This document shows, in pieces, positions 1 to 7,800 of a stretch of DNA of 64,000 nt (position 1 is its first letter; each line of letters starts with the position of its first letter). Position numbers and translations under genes: made by a program. The stretch comes from Prosopocoilus inquinatus (taxonomy: Eukaryota > Arthropoda > Insecta > Coleoptera > Lucanidae), in contig JAYKNF010000013.1 in NCBI GenBank assembly GCA_036172665.1, positions 2,790,001 to 2,854,000 of the forward strand, read 5' to 3'. Below the pieces are notes generated by a model. The model was not told the DNA's origin and ran no database searches. It saw only the letters and a list, made by a program, of their open reading frames with translations.

Positions 1-332
1 TCAAAATCTCGACGCGTTCGGTCGAGCGTACACGCGACGGCACAATGCAAATCGTGAAGAATTTAACCGGCAAAACGACGCCGCCGCCGCCGCCGCGATC
101 GTCTTATAACCTTTTTTCCGATTACCGGAGTAACATCGGAGAAATGGAATTTGGAGGTTTTCAGTTGTTTTTAACACTTACTTTTTTTCAGTGGAAACAC
201 TTTTTCACTGTTACACACGCGTTCGTGTCACATTTTCGATATCACCCCGTATATCTCTCGCCATGTGGTAAACGTTACGTTCGTAAAGCTACTTTCTTCT
301 ACGTCGGAAAGAATTCGACGCGATCGATTTAG

Positions 333-1362
333 ACCTTTCGTTTGATAGGCGACAATCCGGGTTTACGTTCGACGCGTCCGATTTCGATCATTGCAGCGCC
401 ATCTTCGATCGAAAAATCGAACCGACGCGATTTTCCGTCGCCGCTCGGCGAGACCTTTCGTTTGATACGCGACAATCCGGGTTTACGTTCGACGCGTTCG
501 ATTTCGATCATTGCAGCGCCATCTTCGATCGAAAAATCGAACCGACGCGATTTTCCGTCGCCGCTCGGCGAGACCTTTCGTTTGATACGCGACAACCCGG
601 GTTTACGTTCGACGCGTCCGATTTCGATCATTGCAGCGCCATCTTCGATCGAAAAATCGAACCGACGCGATTTTCCGTCGCCGCTCGGCGAGACCTTTCG
701 TTTGATGCGCGACAACCCGGGTTTACGTTCGACGCGTCCAGTTTCGATCATTGCAGCGCCATGTTCGATCGAAAAATCGAACCGACGCGATTTTCCGTCG
801 CCGCTCGGCGAGACCTTTCGTTTGATGGGCGACAACCCGGGTTTACGTTCGACGCGTCCAGTTTCGATCATTGCAGCGCCATCTTCGATCGAAAAATCGA
901 ACCGACGCGATTTTCCGTCGCCGCTCGGCGAGACCTTTCGTTTGATGCGCGACAACCCGGGTTTACGTTCGACGCGTCCAGTTTTGATCATTGCAGCGCC
1001 ATCTTCGATCGAAAAATAGAACCGACGCGATTTTCCGTCGCCGCTCGGCGAGACCTTTCGTTTGATACGCGACAACCCGGGTTTACGTTCGACGCGTCCG
1101 ATTTCGATCATTGCAGCGCCATCTTCCATCGAAAAATCGAACCGACGCGATTTTCCGTCGCCGCTCGGCGAGACCTTTCGTTTGATACGCGACAATCCGG
1201 GTTTACGTTCGACGCGTCCGATTTCGATCATTGCAGCGCCATCTTCGATCGAAAAATCGAACCGACGCGATTTTCCGTCGCCGCTCGGCGAGACCTTTCG
1301 TTTGATACGCGACAACCCGGGTTTACGTTCTACGCGACCGATTTCGATCATTGCGGCGCCAT
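333..1362 (+). repeat. 120-bp array, unit 1: 8 full monomers + 70-bp terminal copy
   Basis: The monomer, phased from ACCTTTCGTTTGAT, contains CCCGGG, GACGCGTC and TTCGATCGAA palindromes and about 22 CpG per 120 bp. The first copy reads GATAGGCGAC. The last is cut to 70 bp and reads TTCTACGCGACCG and GCGGCGCCAT. Monomer 6 carries AATAGAAC and monomer 7 CTTCCATCG. This terminal trio recurs in many units. Confidence 0.97.
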
Positions 1363-1398
1363 AGGAACCCCTTAAGTACACTTTTCCGAGTTTCTTTT

Positions 1399-1407
1399 CT
1401 TATATAT
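1399..1407. promoter_or_regulatory. Bidirectional TATATA element between modules B and C
   Basis: The + strand reads TTATATATGACAAG; the minus strand reads CATATATAAGAAAAG, a good TATATAAG box. On the minus side it stands 48 nt upstream of the ATG (1351) that opens the long frame through the 120-bp array. On the plus side it precedes the hairpin block. The + sequence also loosely fits the arthropod RNA polymerase I core pattern TATATA-N-G-purine. Present in all 22 units. Confidence 0.35.
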
Positions 1408-1408
1408 G

Positions 1409-1441
1409 ACAAGTGGGATCCGCTACGCTCCGCCCACTTGT
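1409..1441 (+). other. Perfect 9-bp inverted repeat (hairpin 1 of module C)
   Basis: ACAAGTGGG at 1409-1417 and CCCACTTGT at 1433-1441 flank a 15-nt loop. Intact in nearly all units; unit 19 carries one stem mismatch (GCCAACTTGT) and unit 22 a loop change (GGATCCTCTACG). Followed by little T-richness, so not a typical bacterial terminator. It could be a recombination or structured-RNA element. Confidence 0.7.
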
Positions 1442-1451
1442 GGGTATGAAC

Positions 1452-1501
1452 AGAGGCTTGTGTGGACAGAGGCTTTGTATAGACGGAGGTTTCGTTTGGA
1501 C
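1452..1501 (+). repeat. Triplicated 16-17-bp motif in module C
   Basis: Three imperfect tandem copies: AGAGGCTTGTGTGGAC (1452-1467), AGAGGCTTTGTATAGAC (1468-1484) and GGAGGTTTCGTTTGGAC (1485-1501). A fourth start, GGAAGAGG, follows. The array is present in every module C. Confidence 0.7.
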
Positions 1502-1532
1502 GGAAGAGGTGAGAGCGCTGCGCGCTGTTTGG

Positions 1533-1558
1533 GCCGCTAGCCTTTGGGGGCTCGCGGC
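1533..1558 (+). other. Interrupted 9-bp hairpin (hairpin 3 of module C)
   Basis: GCCGC-T-AGCC pairs with GGCT-C-GCGGC around a TTTGGG loop, with one T/C mismatch. Just upstream AGCGC-TGC-GCGCT (1523-1535) is a 5-bp stem with a 3-nt loop, so three stems lie within 150 bp. Units 3, 16 and 18 carry AACC for AGCC, which loses one pair. Confidence 0.6.
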
Positions 1559-1684
1559 ACCTAGGGACTTGGAAGAATGTTGGAAAACTTTAAGAATTGA
1601 TTTTTCTAATTTTCGAAATTTTGAGTATTTTTCCCCAATTTTTTCAATTTTTCCGTTCTCCTAATTTATAATTTTTTTTTCGCC

Positions 1685-1733
1685 GTCTGGGTTGGCCTCG
1701 CTTGGGTTGGCGTCGGTTGGGTTCACCTTGAAC
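1685..1733 (+). other. G-rich box 1 of module D, quadruplex-type motif
   Basis: GGTTGGCGTCGGTTGG at 1705-1720 has four GG pairs with TT, CGTC, TT loops, the layout of a two-tetrad antiparallel quadruplex such as the thrombin-binding aptamer. It is followed by GTTCACCTTGAAC (1721-1733), an inverted repeat of GTTCA/TGAAC with a 3-nt spacer. The third box repeats the quadruplex motif at 2209-2224; the second box is degenerate here (GGTTGGCGCCGTTTGAG). Folding is predicted, not shown. Confidence 0.5.
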
Positions 1734-1913
1734 AATTTTACAACAGAAAGGGAAGGAAAGTTTAAGAAAAAGTGAGAAAAATTGTTAGAAAACTTAAGAA
1801 ATCGGTTTCCTTAATTTTTAGAATTTTTTCCATTTTTTTTCGATTTTTTTCAATTTTTTCTCGAAATTTACTACATTTTTCCCTAATTCTTTAAATTTTT
1901 TCGTTTACTTTAA

Positions 1914-1919
1914 AATAAA
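1914..1919 (+). promoter_or_regulatory. AATAAA poly(A)-signal-like motif in module D
   Basis: AATAAA followed within about 15 nt by a T- and GT-rich stretch (TTTTTCTGTCATCTGGGTTG). It would end a + strand transcript starting near the module C TATATA after roughly 0.5 kb. Present in units with box 2; absent from units 20 and 22. Confidence 0.25.
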
Positions 1920-2226
1920 ATTTTTCTGTCATCTGGGTTGACCTCGCTTGGGTTGGCGCCGTTTGAGTTGACCTTGAACAATTAAAAAAAAAAAGAGTTA
2001 AGGAATATGTAAGAGAAAGTGATGAAATGTTTTAAAAAAGTTGGGAAACTTAAGAAATCCGTTTCCCTAATTTTTAGAATTCTTGTCGATTTTTCTCGAT
2101 TTTTTTAAATTTCCCCCCGAAATTTTGAATATTTTTCCCCAATTTTTTCAATTTTTCCGTTCTCCTAATTTTTAAATTTTTTTTCGCCGTCTGGGTTGGC
2201 CTCGCTTGGGTTGGCGTCGGTTGGGT

Positions 2227-2235
2227 TGACCTTGA
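2227..2235 (-). promoter_or_regulatory. FTZ-F1/ERR-type TCAAGGTCA motif
   Basis: TGACCTTGA on the + strand is a perfect TCAAGGTCA on the minus strand, the monomeric site bound by FTZ-F1/SF-1- and ERR-type nuclear receptors. A second copy lies at 1969-1977. By box type I expect about 40 copies in the window (two per unit with three boxes, one in the shortened units). Chance alone can give such short motifs and repetition multiplies them. Confidence 0.3.
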
Positions 2236-2833
2236 ACAATTTTCGAAAAAAAGTGAAGGAAAATGTAAGAAGTGATGAAATGTTTTAAAAAAGTTGGGAA
2301 ACTTAAGAAATCCGTTTCCCTAATTTTTAGAATTCTTGTCGATTTTTCTCGATTTTTTTAAATTTCCCCCCGAAATTTTGAATATTTTTCCCCAATTTGT
2401 TCAATTTTTCCGTTCTCTTAATTTTTAATTTTTTAAAATTTTTATCGATTTTTTTCAATTTTTTCCCTTAAATTTCCCGCTTTAATTGCCGGCCGGAGAG
2501 CGAACGAATCGACCTCCCCGCGCCCGCATTTTTTTTTTAATCACAAACGAACATCCAAAGCCTCCTTTATTCATCTATTTACGTAATATGTACGGTCGAA
2601 ATTATGTTCGAACGCGTCCGCGCGGCGAAAGAGATCGCGTCGGCGGCTTTAGATTAGGTCACGTTCGACCGGCGGCGCACGTACTCCCTCCGCCGCCGGG
2701 CCGACTGCGGGCGTAACACGACACACGCGAAAGAGATCGCGCGTCGCTTTCAGGTTAGATCATTGTCGATAGTCAGCACGCCCCCCCTCCCTTCCGACCA
2801 CCGGTGCTCCGGCCCCACGACTGGCCGTACAGA

Positions 2834-2840
2834 TATATAA
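2834..2840 (+). promoter_or_regulatory. TATATAA motif in module A
   Basis: A canonical-looking TATA box followed by TACATATGTCAAGTG at 2844-2858. It is conserved in every unit with a complete leader and absent only from unit 21, where the leader is deleted. It would place a start site near 2865, upstream of the ATG at 2943. Promoter activity is inferred from the motif alone. Confidence 0.35.
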
Positions 2841-3128
2841 TATTACATATGTCAAGTGTCAAGGTTTCCTTACTGCGCGTGTCGCGCGATCGTTGCCAAC
2901 CAACCCTCGTCGATCCCATCTTTTACGCGGCGGCAAATTCAAATGAGCTCCGTCAAAATCTCGACGCGTTCGGTCGAGCGTACACGCGACAGCACAATGC
3001 AAATCGTGAAGAATTTAACCGGCAAAACGACGCCGCCGCCGCCGCCGCGATCGTCTTATAACCTTTTTTCCGATTACCGGAGTAACATCGGAGAAATGGA
3101 ATTTGGAGGTTTTCAGTTGTTTTTAACA

Positions 3129-3143
3129 CTTACTTTTTTTCAG
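3129..3143 (+). promoter_or_regulatory. Splice-acceptor-like tract in module A
   Basis: CTTACTTTTTTTCAG, preceded by TTTTTAACAC as a possible branch region. A donor-like GTAAAC starts at 3230, so 3144-3229 could act as an 86-nt exon in a + strand transcript. Both signals are kept in all complete leaders. Low confidence, because short T-rich CAG strings arise easily in this sequence. Confidence 0.25.
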
Positions 3144-3284
3144 TGGAAACACTTTTTCACTGTTACACACGCGATCGTGTCACATTTTCGATATCGCCCC
3201 GTATATCTCTCGCCATGTGGTAAACGTTACGTTCGTAAAGCTACTTTCTTCTACGTCGGAAAGAATTCGACGCGATCGATTTAG

Positions 3285-3714
3285 ACCTTTCGTTTGATAG
3301 GCGACAATCCGGGTTTACGTTCGACGCGTCCGATTTCGATCATTGCAGCGCCATCTTCGATCGAAAAATCGAACCGACGCGATTTTCCGTCGCCGCTCGG
3401 CGAGACCTTTCGTTTGATCCGCGACAATCCGGGTTTACGATCGACGCGTTCGATTTCGATCATTGCAGCGCCATCTTCGATGGAAAAATCGAACCGACGC
3501 GATTTTCCGTCGCCGCTCGGCGAGACCTTTCGTTTGATACGCGACAACCCGGGTTTACGTTCGACGCGTCCGATTTCGATCATTGCAGCGCCATCTTCGA
3601 TCGAAAAATCGAACCGACGCGATTTTCCGTCGCCGCTCGGCGAGACCTTTCGTTTGATACGCGACAACCCGGGTTTACGTTCTACGCGACCGATTTCGAT
3701 CATTGCGGCGCCAT
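3285..3714 (+). repeat. 120-bp array, unit 2: 3 full monomers + terminal copy
   Basis: Minimal array: a GATAGGC head, a second monomer with GATCCGC, TTTACGATCG and CGATGGAAAA, a plain third monomer and the fixed partial copy. The same four-part array occurs in units 8, 10, 11, 14, 15, 17 and 18. Confidence 0.97.
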
Positions 3715-4822
3715 AGGAACCCCTTAAGTACACTTTTCCGAGTTTCTTTTCTTATATATGACAAGTGGGATCCGCTACGCTCCGCCCACTTGTGGGTATG
3801 AACAGAGGCTTGTGTGGACAGAGGCTTTGTATAGACGGAGGTTTCGTTTGGACGGAAGAGGTGAGAGCGCTGCGCGCTGTTTGGGCCGCTAGCCTTTGGG
3901 GGCTCGCGGCACCTAGGGACTTGGAAGAATGTTGGAAAACTTTAAGAATTGATTTTTCTAATTTTCGAAATTTTGAGTATTTTTCCCCAATTTTTTCAAT
4001 TTTTCCGTTCTCCTAATTTATAAATTTTTTTTCGCCGTCTGGGTTGGCGTCGGTTGGGTTCACCTTGAACAATTTTAGAACAGAAAGGGAAGGAAAGTTT
4101 AAGAAAAAGTGAGAAAAATTGTTGGAAAACTTGAGAAATAGGTTTCCTTAATTTTTAGAATTTTTTCCATTTTTTTTCGATTTTTTTCAATTTTTTCTCG
4201 AAATTTACTACATTTTTCCCTAATTCTTTAAATTTTTTCGTTTTCTTTAAAATAAAATTTTTCTGTCATCTGGGTTGGCCTCGCTTGGGTTGGCGCCGTT
4301 TGAGTTGACCTTGAACAATTAAAAAAAAAAAGAGTTAAGGAATATGTAAGAGAAAGTGATGAAATGTTTTAAAAAAGTTGGGAAACTTAAGAAATCCGTT
4401 TCCCTAATTTTTAGAATTCTTGTCGATTTTTCTCGATTTTTTTAAATTTCCCCCCGAAATTTTGAATATTTTTCCCCAATTTTTTCAATTTTTCCGTTCT
4501 CCTAATTTTTAAATTTTTTTTCGCCGTCTGGGTTGGCCTCGCTTGGGTTGGCGTCGGTTGGGTTGACCTTGAACAATTTTCGAAAAAAAGTGAAGGAAAA
4601 TGTAAGAAGTGATGAAATGTTTTAAAAAAGTTGGGAAACTTAAGAAATCCGTTTCCCTAATTTTTAGAATTCTTGTCGATTTTTCTCGATTTTTTTAAAT
4701 TTCCCCCCGAAATTTTGAATATTTTTCCCCAATTTGTTCAATTTTTCCGTTCTCTTAATTTTTAATTTTTTAAAATTTTTATCGATTTTTTTCAATTTTT
4801 TCCCTTAAATTTCCCGCTTTAA

Positions 4823-7800
4823 TTGCCGGCCGGAGAGCGAACGAATCGACCTCCCCGCGCCCGCATTTTTTTTTTAATCACAAACGAACATCCAAAGCCT
4901 CCTTTATTCATCTATTTACGTAATATGTACGGTCGAAATTATGTTCGAACGCGTCCGCGCGGCGAAAGAGATCGCGTCGGCGGCTTTAGATTAGGTCACG
5001 TTCGACCGGCGGCGCACGTACTCCCTCCGCCGCCGGGCCGACTGCCGGCGTAACACGACACACGCGAAAGAGTTCGCGCGTCGCTTTCAGGTTAGATCAC
5101 TGTCGATAGGCAGCACGCCCCCCCTCCCTTCCGACCACCGGTGCTCCGGCCCCACGACTGGCCGTACAGATATATAATATTACATATGTCAAGTGTCAAG
5201 GTTTCCTTACTGCGCGTGTCGCGCGATCGTTGCCAACCAACCCTCGTCGATCCCATCTTTTACGCGGCGGCAAATTCAAATGAGCTCCGTCAAAATCTCG
5301 ACGCGTTCGGTCGAGCGTACACGCGACAGCACAATGCAAATCGTGAAGAATTTAACCGGCAAAACGACGCCGCCGCCGCCGCCGCGATCGTCTTATAACC
5401 TTTTTTCCGATTACCGGAGTAACATCGGAGAAATGGAATTTGGAGGTTTTCAGTTGTTTTTAACACTTACTTTTTTTCAGTGGAAACACTTTTTCACTGT
5501 TACACACGCGATCGTGTCACATTTTCGATATCGCCCCGTATATCTCTCGCCATGTGGTAAACGTTACGTTCGTAAAGCTACTTTCTTCTACGTCGGAAAG
5601 AATTCGACGCGATCGATTTAGACCTTTCGTTTGATAGGCGACAATCCGGGTTTACGTTCGACGCGTCCGATTTCGATCATTGCAGCGCCATCTTCGATCG
5701 AAAAATCGAACCGACGCGATTTTCCGTCGCCGCTCGGCGAGACCTTTCGTTTGATCCGCGACAATCCGGGTTTACGATCGACGCGTTCGATTTCGATCAT
5801 TGCAGCGCCATCTTCGATGGAAAAATCGAACCGACGCGATTTTCCGTCGCCGCTCGGCGAGACCTTTCGTTTGATACGCGACAACCCGGGTTTACGTTCG
5901 ACGCGTCCGATTTCGATCATTGCAGCGCCATCTTCGATCGAAAAATCGAACCGACGCGATTTTCCGTCGCCGCTCGGCGAGACCTTTCGTTTGATGCGCG
6001 ACAACCCGGGTTTAGGTTCGACGCGTCCAGTTTCGATCATTGCAGCGCCATCTTCGATCGAAAAATCGAACCGACGCGATTTTCCGTCGCCGCTCGGCGA
6101 GACCTTTCGTTTGATGCGCGACAACCCGGGTTTTGGTTCGACGCGTCCAGTTTCGATCATTGCAGCGCCATCTTCGATCGAAAAATCGAACCGACGCGAT
6201 TTTCCGTCGCCGCTCGGCGAGACCTTTCGTTTGATGCGCGACAACCCGGGTTTACGTTCGATGCGTACAGTTTCGATCACTGCAGCGCCATCTTCAATCG
6301 AAAAATCGAACCGACGCGATTTTCCGTCGCCGCTCGGCGAGACCTTTCGTTTGATGCGCGACAACCCGGGTTTACGTTCGACGCGTCCAATTTCGATCAT
6401 TGCAGCGCCATCTTCGATCGAAAAATAGAACCGACGCGATTTTCCGTCGCCGCTCGGCGAGACCTTTCGTTTGATACGCGACAACCCGGGTTTACGTTCG
6501 ACGCGTCCGATTTCGATCATTGCAGCGCCATCTTCCATCGAAAAATCGAACCGACGCGATTTTCCGTCGCCGCTCGGCGAGACCTTTCGTTTGATACGCG
6601 ACAATCCGGGTTTACGTTCGACGCGTCCGATTTCGATCATTGCAGCGCCATCTTCGATCGAAAAATCGAACCGACGCGATTTTCCGTCGCCGCTCGGCGA
6701 GACCTTTCGTTTTGTGCGCGACAACCCGGGTTTACGTTCGACGCGTTCGATTTCGATCATTGCAGCGCCATCTTCGATCGAGAAATCGAACCGACGCGAT
6801 TTTCCGTCGCCGCTCGGCGAGACCTTTCGTTTGATACGCGACAATCCGGGTTTACGTTCGACGCGTTCGATTTCGATCATTGCAGCGCCATCTTCGATCG
6901 AAAAATCGAACCGACGCGATTTTCCGTCGCCGCTCGTCGAGACCTTTCGTTTGATACGCGACAACCCGGGTTTACGTTCGACGCGTCCGATTTCGATCAT
7001 TGCAGCGCCATCTTCGATCGAAAAATCGAACCGACGCGACTTTCCGTCGCCGCTCGGCGAGACCTTTCGTTTGATACGCGACAACCCAGGTTTACGTTCA
7101 ACGCGTCCGATTTCGATCATTGCAGCGCCATCTTCGATCGAAAAATCGAACCGACGCGATTTTCCGTCGCCGCTCGGCGAGACCTTTCGTTTGATGCGCG
7201 ACAACCCGGGTTTACGTTCGACGCGTCCGATTTCGATCATTGCAGCGCCATCTTCGATCGAAAAATCGAACCGACGCGATTTTCCGTCGCCGCTCGGCGA
7301 GACCTTTCGTTTGATGCGCGACAACCCGGGTTTACGTTCGACGCGTCCGATTTCGATCATTGCAGCGCCATCTTCGATCGAAAAATCGAACCGACGCGAT
7401 TTTCCGTCGCCGCTCGGCGAGACCTTTCGTTTGATACGCGACAATCCGGGTTTACGTTCGACGCGTTCGATTTCGATCATTGCAGCGCCATCTTCGATCG
7501 AAAAATCGAACCGACGCGATTTTCCGTCGCCGCTCGGCGAGACCTTTCGTTTGATACGCGACAACCCGGGTTTACGTTCGACGCGTCCGATTTCGATCAT
7601 TGCAGCGAAATCTTCGATCGAAAAATCGAACCGACGCGATTTTCCGTCGCCGCTCGGCGAGACCTTTCGTTTGATATGCGACAACCCGGGTTTACGTTCG
7701 ACGCGTCCGATTTCGATCATTGCAGCGCCATCTTCGATCGAGAAATCGAACCGACGCGATTTTCCGTCGCCGCTCGGCGAGACCTTTCGTTTGATACGCG

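Larger units (their letters stand above)
1363..1570 (+). repeat. Module C, structured GC-rich block (reference copy)
   Basis: Contains a TATATAT motif, three potential hairpins (1409-1441, 1523-1535, 1533-1558), a triplicated 16-17-bp motif at 1452-1501 and a short ATG frame starting at 1446 that reads into D (72 aa). It is about the most conserved part of the unit: in 22 copies I saw only a handful of single-base changes, several of them in unit 21. The frame runs into low-complexity AT sequence and resembles no family I know, so I do not call it a gene. Confidence 0.8.
1..2485 (+). repeat. Unit 1 (left-truncated), 8-monomer class
   Basis: Module A is cut by the window edge (1-332), B is 333-1362, C 1363-1570 and D 1571-2485 with three G-rich boxes. 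Its B array and D variants match units 5 and 7, so it may be the tail of another copy of the two-unit repeat seen at 9454-23404. It differs by a GATGGGC variant near 825 and by AGAATT instead of AGATTT near 1595. Confidence 0.95.
1571..2485 (+). repeat. Module D, AT-rich ~250-bp monomers (reference copy)
   Basis: Degenerate monomers share GGAAACTTAAGAAAT, a TTTCCCTAATTTTTAGAA segment, a long T-rich stretch and a G-rich box. The boxes start with CTGGG at 1687, 1933 and 2191, so the spacing is 246 and 258 bp. The final monomer has no box and runs into the next leader. Block size falls in monomer steps: about 1123 bp for C+D in most units, 870 in units 11 and 15, 621 in units 20 and 22. No gene is supported here; minus-strand frames are Lys/Asn/Phe-rich low complexity. 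Confidence 0.9.
2486..3284 (+). repeat. Module A, GC-rich leader (reference copy)
   Basis: In order: GCCGGCCGG start; T10 run; a GCGAAAGAGATCGCG motif at 2625-2639 with a second exact copy at 2727-2741 (diverged in alpha leaders to AGTTCGCG); a poly-C/T tract near 2779; TATATAA at 2834-2840; ACATATGT palindrome at 2845-2852; an ATGCAAAT octamer at 2997-3004; a CCG run near 3030-3048; and acceptor- and donor-like sites. ATG-initiated frame 2943-3284 (113 aa) is open in all complete leaders. Its polymorphisms between units (S/G, I/F, R/H) are mostly replacements, so nothing shows it is coding. I recognise no domain. Confidence 0.85.
2486..4822 (+). repeat. Unit 2, minimal 3-monomer class, recombinant leader
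   Basis: A 2486-3284, B 3285-3714, C/D 3715-4822. The left part of the leader carries the beta haplotype (GCGGGCG, AGATCGCG, ATAGTCAG) and the right part the alpha haplotype (GACAGC, CGATCGTG, ATCGCCCC). The first G-rich box near 4040 lacks 15 bp (CCTCGCTTGGGTTGG) relative to other units. The loss lies between two copies of GGGTTGGC, which suggests slippage. Confidence 0.95.

Noticed and set aside
342..1019. Long + strand frame through the 120-bp array (repeats of DNPGLRSTRPISIIAAPSS)
   Set aside because: Open only because the monomer is 120 bp; the recurrent AATAG variant stops it in many arrays, and common polymorphisms change its residues.
333..1362. CRISPR array
   Set aside because: Repeats are contiguous 120-bp monomers with no unique spacers and the context is eukaryotic.
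1409..1441. Terminal inverted repeats of a MITE or transposon
   Set aside because: The two arms are only 15 nt apart and no target-site duplication or second end is visible at the module edges.
1413..1664. 83-aa frame over hairpin block C
   Set aside because: Begins on GTG (72 aa from the first ATG) and its second half is AT-rich repeat; conservation is equally explained by array homogenisation.
1685..1733. Degenerate telomere repeats in the G-rich boxes (GTCTGGG, TTGGG)
   Set aside because: Only short shared strings; no tandem 5-11-bp telomeric unit, and the boxes are spaced about 250 bp apart.
2486..2716. 76-96-aa + strand frames over the leader start
   Set aside because: Start on a non-ATG codon, low-complexity Pro/Arg-rich end, and unit 9 shows a stop-changing substitution without consequence elsewhere.
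2779..2800. i-motif or promoter Sp1-type site at the poly-C tract
   Set aside because: A single C7 run with no further C runs of that length nearby; not enough to support a call.
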